Of a stretch of DNA of 42,662 nt, positions 1 to 8,294 are shown piece after piece. The number at the start of each line of letters is the position of its first letter. The stretch's first letter is position 1. The notes below the pieces were generated by a model that saw nothing but the letters and a program-made list of their open reading frames with translations, did no database searches and was not told where the DNA came from. This stretch comes from Candidatus Parvarchaeota archaeon (GTDB lineage Archaea > Nanobdellota > Nanobdellia > JAFCGN01): positions 1 through 42,662 of the forward strand of contig JAFCGN010000006.1 in assembly GCA_017608045.1 (NCBI GenBank), given 5' to 3'. The position numbers and the translations under genes were made by a program.

Positions 1-606
1 AACTCTCTCCTTTATTGGTTTAGTTATGTTACCCCTTTGCTCGTAAGGTTCTAACACCCCCTCAGGCAAACCAAGTGCTTCAACACCACCCACTAACTCA
101 ATTAAATCACTGTATAACTTTTTTTCTGCAATTGCTTTACCTGCAAATGGTATGTATGTTTTCTTAAGATACGCAGAAACTGGTTTCTCCCACTTAGTCC
201 CTTTAACATCTTTAATCGCCTTCCTCTTAACAAAATAACTTACCACATTATACGCAGCATTAAGTCCAAGAAGCCCAGCAAACAAACTACCAACAAACAA
301 TGCTCTTATTTTATGCATGGTAGCAATATCATTAGGACCCATTCTATTTATTTCAGCATAAGGCCCTGTTCGTCCTGGATAATCAAAAGTTCCATTAGGA
401 CTTAAATGATTATCACCCACAATGTTAGTATCCGAAATGTAACAAGGATATCCACTTACGCCTTCCTCCCATTGTTTTCCTTTTGCTTGGTTTAATCTAA
501 TGTTTGGTATCCATCCTGGGATGCTTGCTGCCACACCTGTAAGCGTATTTGCAATTACTGTTGATGGTTTATTCCCATCTAACAAATATTTACGAACTTT
601 CCCCAT
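1..606 (-). CDS. hypothetical membrane-associated protein (partial, runs off the window start)
   Basis: Open minus-strand frame from ATG at 606 (MGKVRKYLLDGNKPSTVIANTLTGVAASIPGW...) with no stop to position 1; RBS-like aggggtga upstream; one hydrophobic segment (ALFVGSLFAGLLGLNAAYNVV). Absent from the ORF track because it is incomplete. Confidence 0.75.
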   Translation of the reverse strand, partial: MGKVRKYLLDGNKPSTVIANTLTGVAASIPGWIPNIRLNQAKGKQWEEGVSGYPCYISDTNIVGDNHLSPNGTFDYPGRTGPYAEINRMGPNDIATMHKIRALFVGSLFAGLLGLNAAYNVVSYFVKRKAIKDVKGTKWEKPVSAYLKKTYIPFAGKAIAEKKLYSDLIELVGGVEALGLPEGVLEPYEQRGNITKPIKERV

Positions 607-617
607 TTTTTATTTCA

Positions 618-650
618 CCCCTAAAAAAACACATGATGTGTGTTTTTATT
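618..650. terminator. hairpin/terminator-like inverted repeat between pfkB and the partial gene
   Basis: aaaaacaca-tgatg-tgtgttttt perfect 9-bp inverted repeat (625-647) with T/A runs on both strands. Confidence 0.45.
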
Positions 651-754
651 ACTAATAAATAGTTACATACTATTTATAAGTTTTTCTTTTAGATTTTTTT
701 ATATTAAATACGAATTAAATTATTTTAAGGATTTATATTGTTCAAACAAACATA

Positions 755-1519
755 TTATTTCTTGGTTTTTAAGAAATTATTAACAAAGTTAATAGATTTT
801 TTTAATGAATCCATAATTGTTTCTTTATTAATTAAGTAAAAATTAATAAATGACGCAAAAAACGTGTCTCCAGCACCAATGGTGTCATAACAATTAATTT
901 TGTTAAAATGAACTCCAACCATGTTATTCTTATGATAAACTACTATTTTATCATTCTTAGAAATTAACAATAATTTGGTTTTCGCTAACTCAACAGCTTC
1001 TTTTGGAATGTATTCTAATTCTTTTTTATTTGTTCTTATTATATCACAATAAATAAAATATTCTTTTGCTTGATCCCACATTTTTTTACTTCCAAAAACA
1101 TGAGGATTCCTAACAAAACCTTGAACATCCAAACAAATGATGGCTCCCCTAGACTTAAGTTCTTTAATAACATCTAAAGAAACCTCTTCAAATACAGTTG
1201 AAATAATGTAAATATCTGCTAAAGGTATTTGAGATGTATCGTATTTTTTAGGAAAACTAATTATTTTTCCTTCCTCACCGTCTTCATTAATTCTAATCAA
1301 GATTTCAGGAGTTTCTTGTGTTTCAATCATGATTAAATTTTTTAATTGTTTAAACAAGTTTTTATTCTTAGGATTAAGAAATGAAATTAAAGAATAATTA
1401 AGATTAAACTCTGAAAACACTTTACTAATGAAAAATCCTGGCCCCCCAGCTTTAATCATAATCTTATCTTCTTTTATTATTTTATCAACAGTAAGAGTCC
1501 CAACAACAAGGATTTTCAT
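755..1519 (-). CDS. PfkB-family carbohydrate/nucleoside kinase
   Basis: C-terminal PfkB signature DTIGAGDTFFASF; N-terminal MKILVVGTLTVDKI...GGPGFFISK. Confidence 0.88.
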   Translation of the reverse strand: MKILVVGTLTVDKIIKEDKIMIKAGGPGFFISKVFSEFNLNYSLISFLNPKNKNLFKQLKNLIMIETQETPEILIRINEDGEEGKIISFPKKYDTSQIPLADIYIISTVFEEVSLDVIKELKSRGAIICLDVQGFVRNPHVFGSKKMWDQAKEYFIYCDIIRTNKKELEYIPKEAVELAKTKLLLISKNDKIVVYHKNNMVGVHFNKINCYDTIGAGDTFFASFINFYLINKETIMDSLKKSINFVNNFLKTKK

Positions 1520-2145
1520 AAAAATTCCTCTAATTCATAAATATCTTTTAAACAAAAGTCTACATTATCTATTTTTTTATTTGTTATTAATGCAGTTTTT
1601 ATTCCTAATTTTTTTGCTGTTAATAAATTTTCTAATGTATCTTCAACCATTAAAATATTTTCAGAAGGTTCTTTAAGAAAATTTAAGGATACATGATATG
1701 GTTCCAATTTAGGCTTTAAGTTAAAATTATAATCTTCTTCTCCAAAAATCTCATTAAAAAATTTTTTTATTCCCAACACAGAAACTATTTTTTCTGCAAA
1801 AACTTTAGGATTATTAGTTAAAATAATTTTCCTTTGAGAAATATTTTCTAATAACTTTACCAATTTATAATCTTTTTTTAAATACCTATTAAAAGCTATG
1901 TTTAAATATGTTCTTTCATTAAATTTTTTAACATTAAAACCATATTTTAAATAAAATCCATACCCCGTCGATCTGCAATTGTTAAAAGCATAACAATTTT
2001 TTCTTTCAATAGAGGCTTTTTCTTTACTAATATTTAGATAATCTGCTATTAATTTATCCATATTATTAATAACTGCTTCATATAATTCTTTAGGAACTCT
2101 ATATAAGGTATTATCATTATCAAATATTACCGATTTAATTTTCAA
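1516..2145 (-). CDS. HAD-superfamily hydrolase, pyrimidine 5'-nucleotidase (SDT1)-like
   Basis: VIFDNDNTLY motif I, ILTNNPK motif II, MVEDTLENLLTAKKLGIKTALI motif IV; 4-nt overlap with pfkB. Confidence 0.8.
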   Translation of the reverse strand: MKIKSVIFDNDNTLYRVPKELYEAVINNMDKLIADYLNISKEKASIERKNCYAFNNCRSTGYGFYLKYGFNVKKFNERTYLNIAFNRYLKKDYKLVKLLENISQRKIILTNNPKVFAEKIVSVLGIKKFFNEIFGEEDYNFNLKPKLEPYHVSLNFLKEPSENILMVEDTLENLLTAKKLGIKTALITNKKIDNVDFCLKDIYELEEFL

Positions 2146-2186
2146 CCAATAACACCAATATTTAAAGACAGCCTACTCTTTAAAAA

Positions 2187-2268
2187 CATTATTTCTTGGT
2201 TTTTAAGAAACGTTTAACGAGGTTAATAGATTTTTTTAATGAATCCATAATTGTTTCTTCATTAATTA
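2187..2268 (-). pseudogene. duplicated 3'-terminal fragment of pfkB
   Basis: ~82 bp, about 92% identical to 754-834 (attatttcttggtttttaagaaa...ttaatagatttttttaatgaatccataattgtttctt); on minus encodes ...ETIMDSLKKSINLVKRFLKTKK* as in the pfkB C-terminus. Confidence 0.75.
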
Positions 2269-2324
2269 TGAAAAAAACATTTAATAAAAAAGAAATTATA
2301 AATATAATTATTAAATGAAGGAAT

Positions 2325-2462
2325 GTGAAAAAATATTACTCTGGAGAATGGTGGCATTTCATGTTTGGTGATAGAGAATGGGCATATTATACAAACTTTA
2401 ATAAGGCATTCTATGGAAGATATGATTTAGTTAAACAAAAATCGTTAGAGGAAAAAATATGA
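2325..2462 (+). pseudogene. C-terminal remnant (or 45-aa ORF) resembling VanX/DdpX D-Ala-D-Ala dipeptidase
   Basis: GTG frame VKKYYSGEWWHFMFGDREWAYYTNFNKAFYGRYDLVKQKSLEEKI*; EWWHF resembles the catalytic/metal ExxH motif and following WA.Y...YG region of VanX-type dipeptidases; stop overlaps the ATG of the next gene. Confidence 0.5.
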
Positions 2463-3466
2463 AATATCACAAAAAAATTTTTCTTGATTACTCAGACATG
2501 AAATACCCTTTACCGCAAGGTTTAGTGAAAAAATTATGTAATTACATTGCAGAACTTAATCTTTACCCCTCCGGTGATTATACTTCATTAAAAAAAAAGA
2601 TAGCAAACAAAGTTGGGGTTCTCATTGACCAAGTATTAATTGGTAACGGGCTTGATGAAATAATTGATTTAGTGACAAGAGCCTTTGGTACTAAAGTTTT
2701 AATTCCTACCCCTACTTTCTCGCAATTTGAGATTGCTGCTAAAAGAAAAAATTGTAACATAATCCTAAAGAATTGCTTAATCAATGATAAATACGAATTA
2801 ACGTTTGAAGATGATGAATTAAAAAAGTCAGATTTAATTTGGATTTGTAATCCAAACAATCCTACAGGCACAAAAATTGAAAGAGAACAAATAATTAAGG
2901 TTCTTAATAAAGCAAAGGGAGTTGTCGTTGTTGATGAGTGTTATTACGATTTCCTTAAAGAAACAGTAATTGACTTAATTAATAAGTATGATAATCTAAT
3001 TGTTCTTCGAAGTTTTTCTAAAGGGTATGGTCTTGCAGGAGCAAGGTTAGGATATGCATTAAGTAATAGTGAATTAATAAATAAGATGGAATCCTTTCGA
3101 CAAATATTTAGTGTGAATAAAATAGCTGAAAAGGCAGGAGAACTTGTTCTTGATTATGAAGATTATTATGTGAAGAAAAGAGAATTAATAGAAAGGATTA
3201 GAGATGATTTCATAATTAATTTAAGAAGGATTGGTATTAAAGTTTTTGATTCTTTCACAAATTTCGTATTAATAAAATTAAATGATAATAATGAAATGAT
3301 AGAATTATATGATTATTTAAAAAAGAATAACATTATAGTGCTTCCAGCAAAGGATGATGAGTTCACGGGATTAAATGGACCTTATGTTAGAATAACTATT
3401 GGTTTAAAAGAAGAAATGGAATTTGTTTTCGAAAGAATAAAAGAATGGAAGAATAAAAAGAAATGA
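2459..3466 (+). CDS. hisC: histidinol-phosphate aminotransferase-like PLP aminotransferase (class I/II)
   Basis: NPNNPTGT, VVDECYYDF, RSFSKGYGLAGARLGY (PLP lysine motif). Confidence 0.85.
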   Translation: MKYHKKIFLDYSDMKYPLPQGLVKKLCNYIAELNLYPSGDYTSLKKKIANKVGVLIDQVLIGNGLDEIIDLVTRAFGTKVLIPTPTFSQFEIAAKRKNCNIILKNCLINDKYELTFEDDELKKSDLIWICNPNNPTGTKIEREQIIKVLNKAKGVVVVDECYYDFLKETVIDLINKYDNLIVLRSFSKGYGLAGARLGYALSNSELINKMESFRQIFSVNKIAEKAGELVLDYEDYYVKKRELIERIRDDFIINLRRIGIKVFDSFTNFVLIKLNDNNEMIELYDYLKKNNIIVLPAKDDEFTGLNGPYVRITIGLKEEMEFVFERIKEWKNKKK

Positions 3467-3575
3467 ATACTTAAACTATTTTTTCGTAAATTCCTTTAAC
3501 CTTATTCTTGATTAATATTTTTTATTTTTACTTAACTCTTATTAATACAAGAAAACAATAACTCATAGCTACTCC

Positions 3576-3836
3576 TTATTTGAAAGCAATGATTTGATAA
3601 CCATATTTTTCAATATCTTTTTCTGGCCAAAATTTGATGTTTTTAGTTTTAGTAACATAAGTTACTTTTTTCTCAAGAACCCTGCCAGTGTATTCTTTTG
3701 TTTCAGGATTCCATTCTTCCAAAACCAAGATATCTCCTGGTTTGCATTCAAAATCAGCTAAACGCACTTCAAAGGTTTTATCTCCATCAAGAATTTTTTG
3801 AAAAAATTCTGGCCAAATCTTCTTCTTAATCCTCAT
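3576..3836 (-). CDS. DUF3850/ASCH-like domain protein
   Basis: KIWPEFFQKILDGDKTFEVRLADFECKPGDILVLEEWNPETKEYTGR pattern typical of DUF3850. Confidence 0.65.
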   Translation of the reverse strand: MRIKKKIWPEFFQKILDGDKTFEVRLADFECKPGDILVLEEWNPETKEYTGRVLEKKVTYVTKTKNIKFWPEKDIEKYGYQIIAFK

Positions 3837-3985
3837 AATTTATTAATTAAACATTAAGTTTATAAAACTTGTTTTTGTTAGAAGCGCAAAAAACTTTATT
3901 TAACAAGCATTTCACTCAATTTTTAAAAAATATTTTAATAAATATGCTTATAAATAGTTATTACTTAATTTTCTTATTATGATGA

Positions 3986-5371
3986 GTGATTGTCTCTGGA
4001 ATTCAACAAGCAAATGAGAGAATCACTATTTCTAAATTTCTTAAAAAGAGGTGTTCTAAAATTAAGAAAGTTTATTCATTAGAGGAATCAATAGAACTAG
4101 TAAAAAATTATATAGGACTGGATTTCACAACAAAAGATCCCATAAATACTAACATACTCAAAAACAAAATTTACCAAAGAAGGATTCTTGGTGAAGAAAA
4201 AACAAGTTTAACTTTTGAAGAAGCCTATGCTTTAGGAACTTATTTAGTGGGTTTAGGAAGGAATGTTTTGCCAAGAAAATTAACCTTGAATGAAAAGAGA
4301 ATGTATAATTCAAGATGCTTGGCTATAGCAGTAGGATTACAAACAGCGGGATTAACCCCTTTAGAGATAGCAGGTTTAAGTACTGCAATTATGGATCATG
4401 ACATCTTAAATTATGTTTGTCCAAAAGCAGATAATGTTTTAGATAATTGCGGAATGGGTGGAGATAAAATTCTAACACCAAATGTTAGCACTATTTCATT
4501 GTTAACAATAGCTAATTATAAAGGAATTAAAACATCTAAACATGGTTCTCCTGGAAACACTGACAGCGCAGGCTCAAGTGATTTTTTTAGTTATTTATTA
4601 AAAAAAAGAGATAAAAAGAAAATAATAGAAAAAAAATTTTTTGATAATGGTTTTCCAACAAAAATTTCTCCTGAAAAAGTTGCAGAATTAATTGATAATT
4701 ATGGTTTTTTCTATACAGAAGCTATTGACCTAAAATATAAGACAATACACTTGCAAACACATTTCTTGGGAGCAGTAGCTCACATAAACGACATTTTAGG
4801 TCCAATCACAAGTCCAATAACTCCTGAAAAAATTAAAAGAAAAGTTATTGGAGTAAATCATTTAGTTTCGCCAACAAAAGTTGCTGAAGCGTACAGGATA
4901 ATGAATAAAAAAGGAAGCACTAATATTGAAAAAGCATATTTTATACGTGGTTTAGGGAAGTTTGGTATGGATGAATTCTCTCCTTTCCCTGATGGAACAG
5001 AAGTAACAATTTTAAATAAAAATAAGATTGAAACAATCAATGTTTTTCCTGAAGATTTTGGAATAAAACCTGTAAAACCTGTTGTAGAAGATGTTTTTAA
5101 AGGCAGGTACATAATTAAGGATATCTCTCCTCATCCCTTAAAAAACGAAAGCGGGGCCTTAATAAAATCAAGGATTAGTGAACAATTATTAAATAATGAT
5201 ATCAAAGGGAGTATGAGGGATTTAATTAAAATAAATATGTCTCCTTTACTTGTTATCGAAAATAAAGTAAAAAATTTCAAAGATGGAGCAGATTTAGCAG
5301 AGATATTATTAAACGAAAAACAAGGAATAAAAACAATTAATAATTTAGTTAGTGAATTAATTATTAAGTGA
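3986..5371 (+). CDS. TrpD/thymidine-phosphorylase-superfamily glycosyltransferase (family 3)-like protein
   Basis: DNCGMGGDKILTPNVSTISLLTIANYKGIKTSKHGSPGNTDSAGSSDFF resembles the GTGGD...NIST...KHGN...GSAD core; GTG start. Confidence 0.75.
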   Translation: MIVSGIQQANERITISKFLKKRCSKIKKVYSLEESIELVKNYIGLDFTTKDPINTNILKNKIYQRRILGEEKTSLTFEEAYALGTYLVGLGRNVLPRKLTLNEKRMYNSRCLAIAVGLQTAGLTPLEIAGLSTAIMDHDILNYVCPKADNVLDNCGMGGDKILTPNVSTISLLTIANYKGIKTSKHGSPGNTDSAGSSDFFSYLLKKRDKKKIIEKKFFDNGFPTKISPEKVAELIDNYGFFYTEAIDLKYKTIHLQTHFLGAVAHINDILGPITSPITPEKIKRKVIGVNHLVSPTKVAEAYRIMNKKGSTNIEKAYFIRGLGKFGMDEFSPFPDGTEVTILNKNKIETINVFPEDFGIKPVKPVVEDVFKGRYIIKDISPHPLKNESGALIKSRISEQLLNNDIKGSMRDLIKINMSPLLVIENKVKNFKDGADLAEILLNEKQGIKTINNLVSELIIK

Positions 5372-6165
5372 TTAAAATGAAAAACTTTGTTATTGGCGCA
5401 ATTCATTTTGCTCCATTAATTGGTTTTAAAGAACATCCAGGAATGAAAAAAACATTTGAATTAGCATTGCATGATTTGAAAGCGTTTCAAAAAGGAGGTG
5501 TTAATGCAGTTATTTTTGAAAACAATTATGACCTCCCTCACAAAATAAAGGTTGGTGCTGAAACAATTGCTTCAATGACTGAATTAGTAACACTGCTTAA
5601 ACCATTCATTAAAGTGCCTTTCGGTATTAGTGTTTTATGGAATGATTATGAAGCAGCACTATCAATAGCAAAAGTTTGCAGTGCTAATTTTGTTAGAATC
5701 CCTGTTTTTGTTGATACAGTGAAAACAGATTATGGTGTTATAAAAGGCACTCCTGAAGAAGTTATTAAATTCAAGAAAAAGATTGGGGCTGAAAATATTA
5801 AATTGTATTGTGATGTTCATGTTAAGCACGCGGAATTAATTAGTTCATACTCTTTGGAAGAAAGCATTTTATTAGCTGAGAGGAAAGGAGCTGATGCAAT
5901 AATAATAACGGGTAAGTGGACTGGTAACGCCCCTAATATTGAAAAGTTAATAAAAGCAAGAAGCGTTGCTAAAAAACCAATTATCATTGGCAGTGGTTTG
6001 GATAAAAATAATGTTAAAAAATTGTTTTCTTACGCTGATGGCGGTATTATCAGCACTTCTTTAAAAGAGGATTCAGAAATAATTAATGAACGAAACATTA
6101 AACCCTATGAATCTCGAATAAAAGAAGAAAAAGTAAGGGAGTTCATGAAGAGAGTAAAAGAATGA
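5368..6165 (+). CDS. BtpA/SgcQ-family TIM-barrel protein
   Basis: IGAIHFAPLIG, GVNAVIFENNYD, VLWNDYEAALSIA, FVRIPVFVD, YCDVHVKHA, ADAIIITGKWTG..., PIIIGSGLDKNN; overlaps the upstream stop (GTG at 5368; alternative ATG at 5377). Confidence 0.82.
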   Translation: MIKMKNFVIGAIHFAPLIGFKEHPGMKKTFELALHDLKAFQKGGVNAVIFENNYDLPHKIKVGAETIASMTELVTLLKPFIKVPFGISVLWNDYEAALSIAKVCSANFVRIPVFVDTVKTDYGVIKGTPEEVIKFKKKIGAENIKLYCDVHVKHAELISSYSLEESILLAERKGADAIIITGKWTGNAPNIEKLIKARSVAKKPIIIGSGLDKNNVKKLFSYADGGIISTSLKEDSEIINERNIKPYESRIKEEKVREFMKRVKE

Positions 6166-6279
6166 ATAAACGCAAAGCATGATTAACAAAAAAGTTATTC
6201 ACTAAATTCTTTATTTCTCCTAAAAATAATTTATAATTAAGTGAGAAGTGAATTAAAACAAGACCTGACATTATGAATC

Positions 6280-6474
6280 CTAATAACGTGAGAATTGTTC
6301 TAACGCCCACTTACTAAATCCTAAAAAAACCCAATTAGTTTCTCTTACGATTCTTCCATAAGGAACGAAATGCAAGTCAATCCCGCTTAAAAGAACGATT
6401 ATAAATGAAATGATGAGCAAGAATAAAACGATCGCTTTAATCCTTATTAAATTTCTTATCATGAATTTTTTCAT
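6280..6474 (-). CDS. small membrane protein, hypothetical
   Basis: 64-aa ORF with one strong TM segment (IRIKAIVLFLLIISFIIVLLSGI). Confidence 0.5.
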   Translation of the reverse strand: MKKFMIRNLIRIKAIVLFLLIISFIIVLLSGIDLHFVPYGRIVRETNWVFLGFSKWALEQFSRY

Positions 6475-6827
6475 GAATTAATTATTAGAGTACCCATATT
6501 ATTAAAAATATTTGTTTTGTTGCCCAAAATTAGTTAAAGTGTTCATTGTAACTTACTTAAAACTAATTTCAGATAATGAATTAAAACTAATAACTCCTGA
6601 TACTGAATCCTTTCACATGTTTTTCATGATTAAGTTTTTCATAAAATTTTCTTAAAAAAGCATATGTTTTTTATTGCATGTTTTTTTAGAAAAGTAGAAT
6701 AAAAATAATAAGTAGTGATTATAAGAAGGCTGGGAAGAAATTAAAGAATCTCGGAAGCATCGCAGCACTCCTAAGATACTAAAGTAATTTATAAATTTTA
6801 AAAAAATATTTCCCAAAAAACTATTGT

Positions 6828-8147
6828 TTATTTCTTAAATAAAATATTTTTTAATTCTTCTATTAAAGAACCTCTTCTTACTTTTCTTTCTTCTCCTTTC
6901 TTCATTTCTTTAAAAGTGATTTGTCCGTTTACTAAATCTTTTTTACCTACAATCACTACAAAAGGTATTTCAAGAGTGTTAACATATTTTAATTTTTTAC
7001 TTAAACTCTTGTTACTTAATTCAATATCAGATTTAATATTTTTTTCTCTTAATTCTGTAAGAATCTCAATTGATTCCTTAACTGTTTCTAAAGGAATTAC
7101 TAAAACATCACAAACACTTTTTTTTAATTCAATTTTATTACTTAATTTTAAATAATCTAAAATAACATCTATGCCAAAAGAAATACCTACTGCAGGTATT
7201 TTCTTATCCAACTTACTAAATTTTTGAATCATATCATCCCATCTTCCACCAGCAGCTAAAGATGATTTAATTAAGCCATCACTAGCAAAAACTTCAAAGA
7301 CAGTGCTGGTATAATAAGTAAGACCTCTTGCTAAACTAACATCAAAAACAAGATTCTTAACATTAAACATTTTACAATACTTTAGAAGTTCTTTTAATTC
7401 TTTTAAACCATCTTGTCCATTTTTAATTTTCTTTTCTAAAATCTTAATATCTTTAATCTTAATCATTTCTAAGATTTTTTCTGCTGTTTTTTTATCAATA
7501 CCTCTTTCATTATAAAACTCTTCTAAAAGTTCTTCTTTAGTTAATTTATGAAGTTTATCAATTGTGATTAAAACTTCTTTGTGTTTTTCAAGAGGAATTT
7601 CTAAATCTTTGAGAATTCCTGTTAAAATCTTTCTGTTATTAATCCTTATTTCATGCTTAATCCCTAATTTATCAAAAATTTTATTCACAAGAGAGAGTAT
7701 TTCTGCATCAGCATACATTTCTTTTATCCCCACAGTATCAACATCGCATTGCCAGAACTCTCTGTATCTACCAGTCTTTACAGGCCCGTTCCTCCAAGCA
7801 GGACCAATAGCATATCTTTTAAATGGTTTTGGTATTTGAGGATTGGAAGCAACTACTCTCGCAAGAGGCACAGTCATATCAAATCTCAATCCTAACTCCC
7901 TATTACCCCTATCTCTTAAAGTAAATAATTCTTTCATTGCATCAGATTTCTCCCCTGCTGCAAATTTTGCTGTTAGAACATCAAGTAATTCTAATGCAGG
8001 TGTTTCTAATGGAGAAAAACCAAAAATCTCAAAATTACTTTTTAATACATCAACTAATTTATTTTTTAATATCTTTTCAGAAGGAAGTAAATCTCGTGTC
8101 CCTTTAGGAATTCTTAAGTTAAAATTCTCACTTTGTCTCATTATCAC
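6828..8147 (-). CDS. hisS: histidyl-tRNA synthetase
   Basis: PKGTRDLLPSE, GLRFDMTVPLARVVA, RPxGRYREFWQCDVDTVG-like, LARGLTYYTSTVFE, LAAGGRWDDM. Confidence 0.96.
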   Translation of the reverse strand: MIMRQSENFNLRIPKGTRDLLPSEKILKNKLVDVLKSNFEIFGFSPLETPALELLDVLTAKFAAGEKSDAMKELFTLRDRGNRELGLRFDMTVPLARVVASNPQIPKPFKRYAIGPAWRNGPVKTGRYREFWQCDVDTVGIKEMYADAEILSLVNKIFDKLGIKHEIRINNRKILTGILKDLEIPLEKHKEVLITIDKLHKLTKEELLEEFYNERGIDKKTAEKILEMIKIKDIKILEKKIKNGQDGLKELKELLKYCKMFNVKNLVFDVSLARGLTYYTSTVFEVFASDGLIKSSLAAGGRWDDMIQKFSKLDKKIPAVGISFGIDVILDYLKLSNKIELKKSVCDVLVIPLETVKESIEILTELREKNIKSDIELSNKSLSKKLKYVNTLEIPFVVIVGKKDLVNGQITFKEMKKGEERKVRRGSLIEELKNILFKK

Positions 8148-8209
8148 ACCCTTTTTTTAAAAAGGTTATTTCGGTATTTAAAAATTAATAAACAAAATAA
8201 AAACTTAAG

Positions 8210-8282
8210 GGCCGAAGCCGGGAATTGAACCCGGTCCTCCAGGGCCACAACCTAGTGCGCTAACCATTACGCTACATCGGCC
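8210..8282 (-). tRNA. tRNA-His (anticodon GTG), genome-encoded G-1
   Basis: Minus: G-GCCGATG TA GCGT AATGGTTA GCGC A CTAGG TTGTGGC CCTGG AGGA CCGGG TTCAATT CCCGG CTTCGGC C; all four stems form (one mismatch in the acceptor), anticodon GTG, C73 opposite the extra 5' G. Confidence 0.95.
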
Positions 8283-8294
8283 ATCAATACCTCT

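Noticed and set aside
755-6165. Toxin-antitoxin or defence island interpretation of the small/partial ORFs
   Set aside because: No nuclease, HEPN, RT or antitoxin motifs recognised; families look metabolic.
6555-6800. Possible box C/D or other small RNA (ataatga ... ctga ... ctga) and ctcggaagcatcgcagcactcc stretch downstream of hisS
   Set aside because: No proper C box (RTGATGA) with C'/D' spacing and no convincing stem; too weak to call.
7843-8160. 105-aa plus-strand ORF
   Set aside because: Antisense shadow of hisS.
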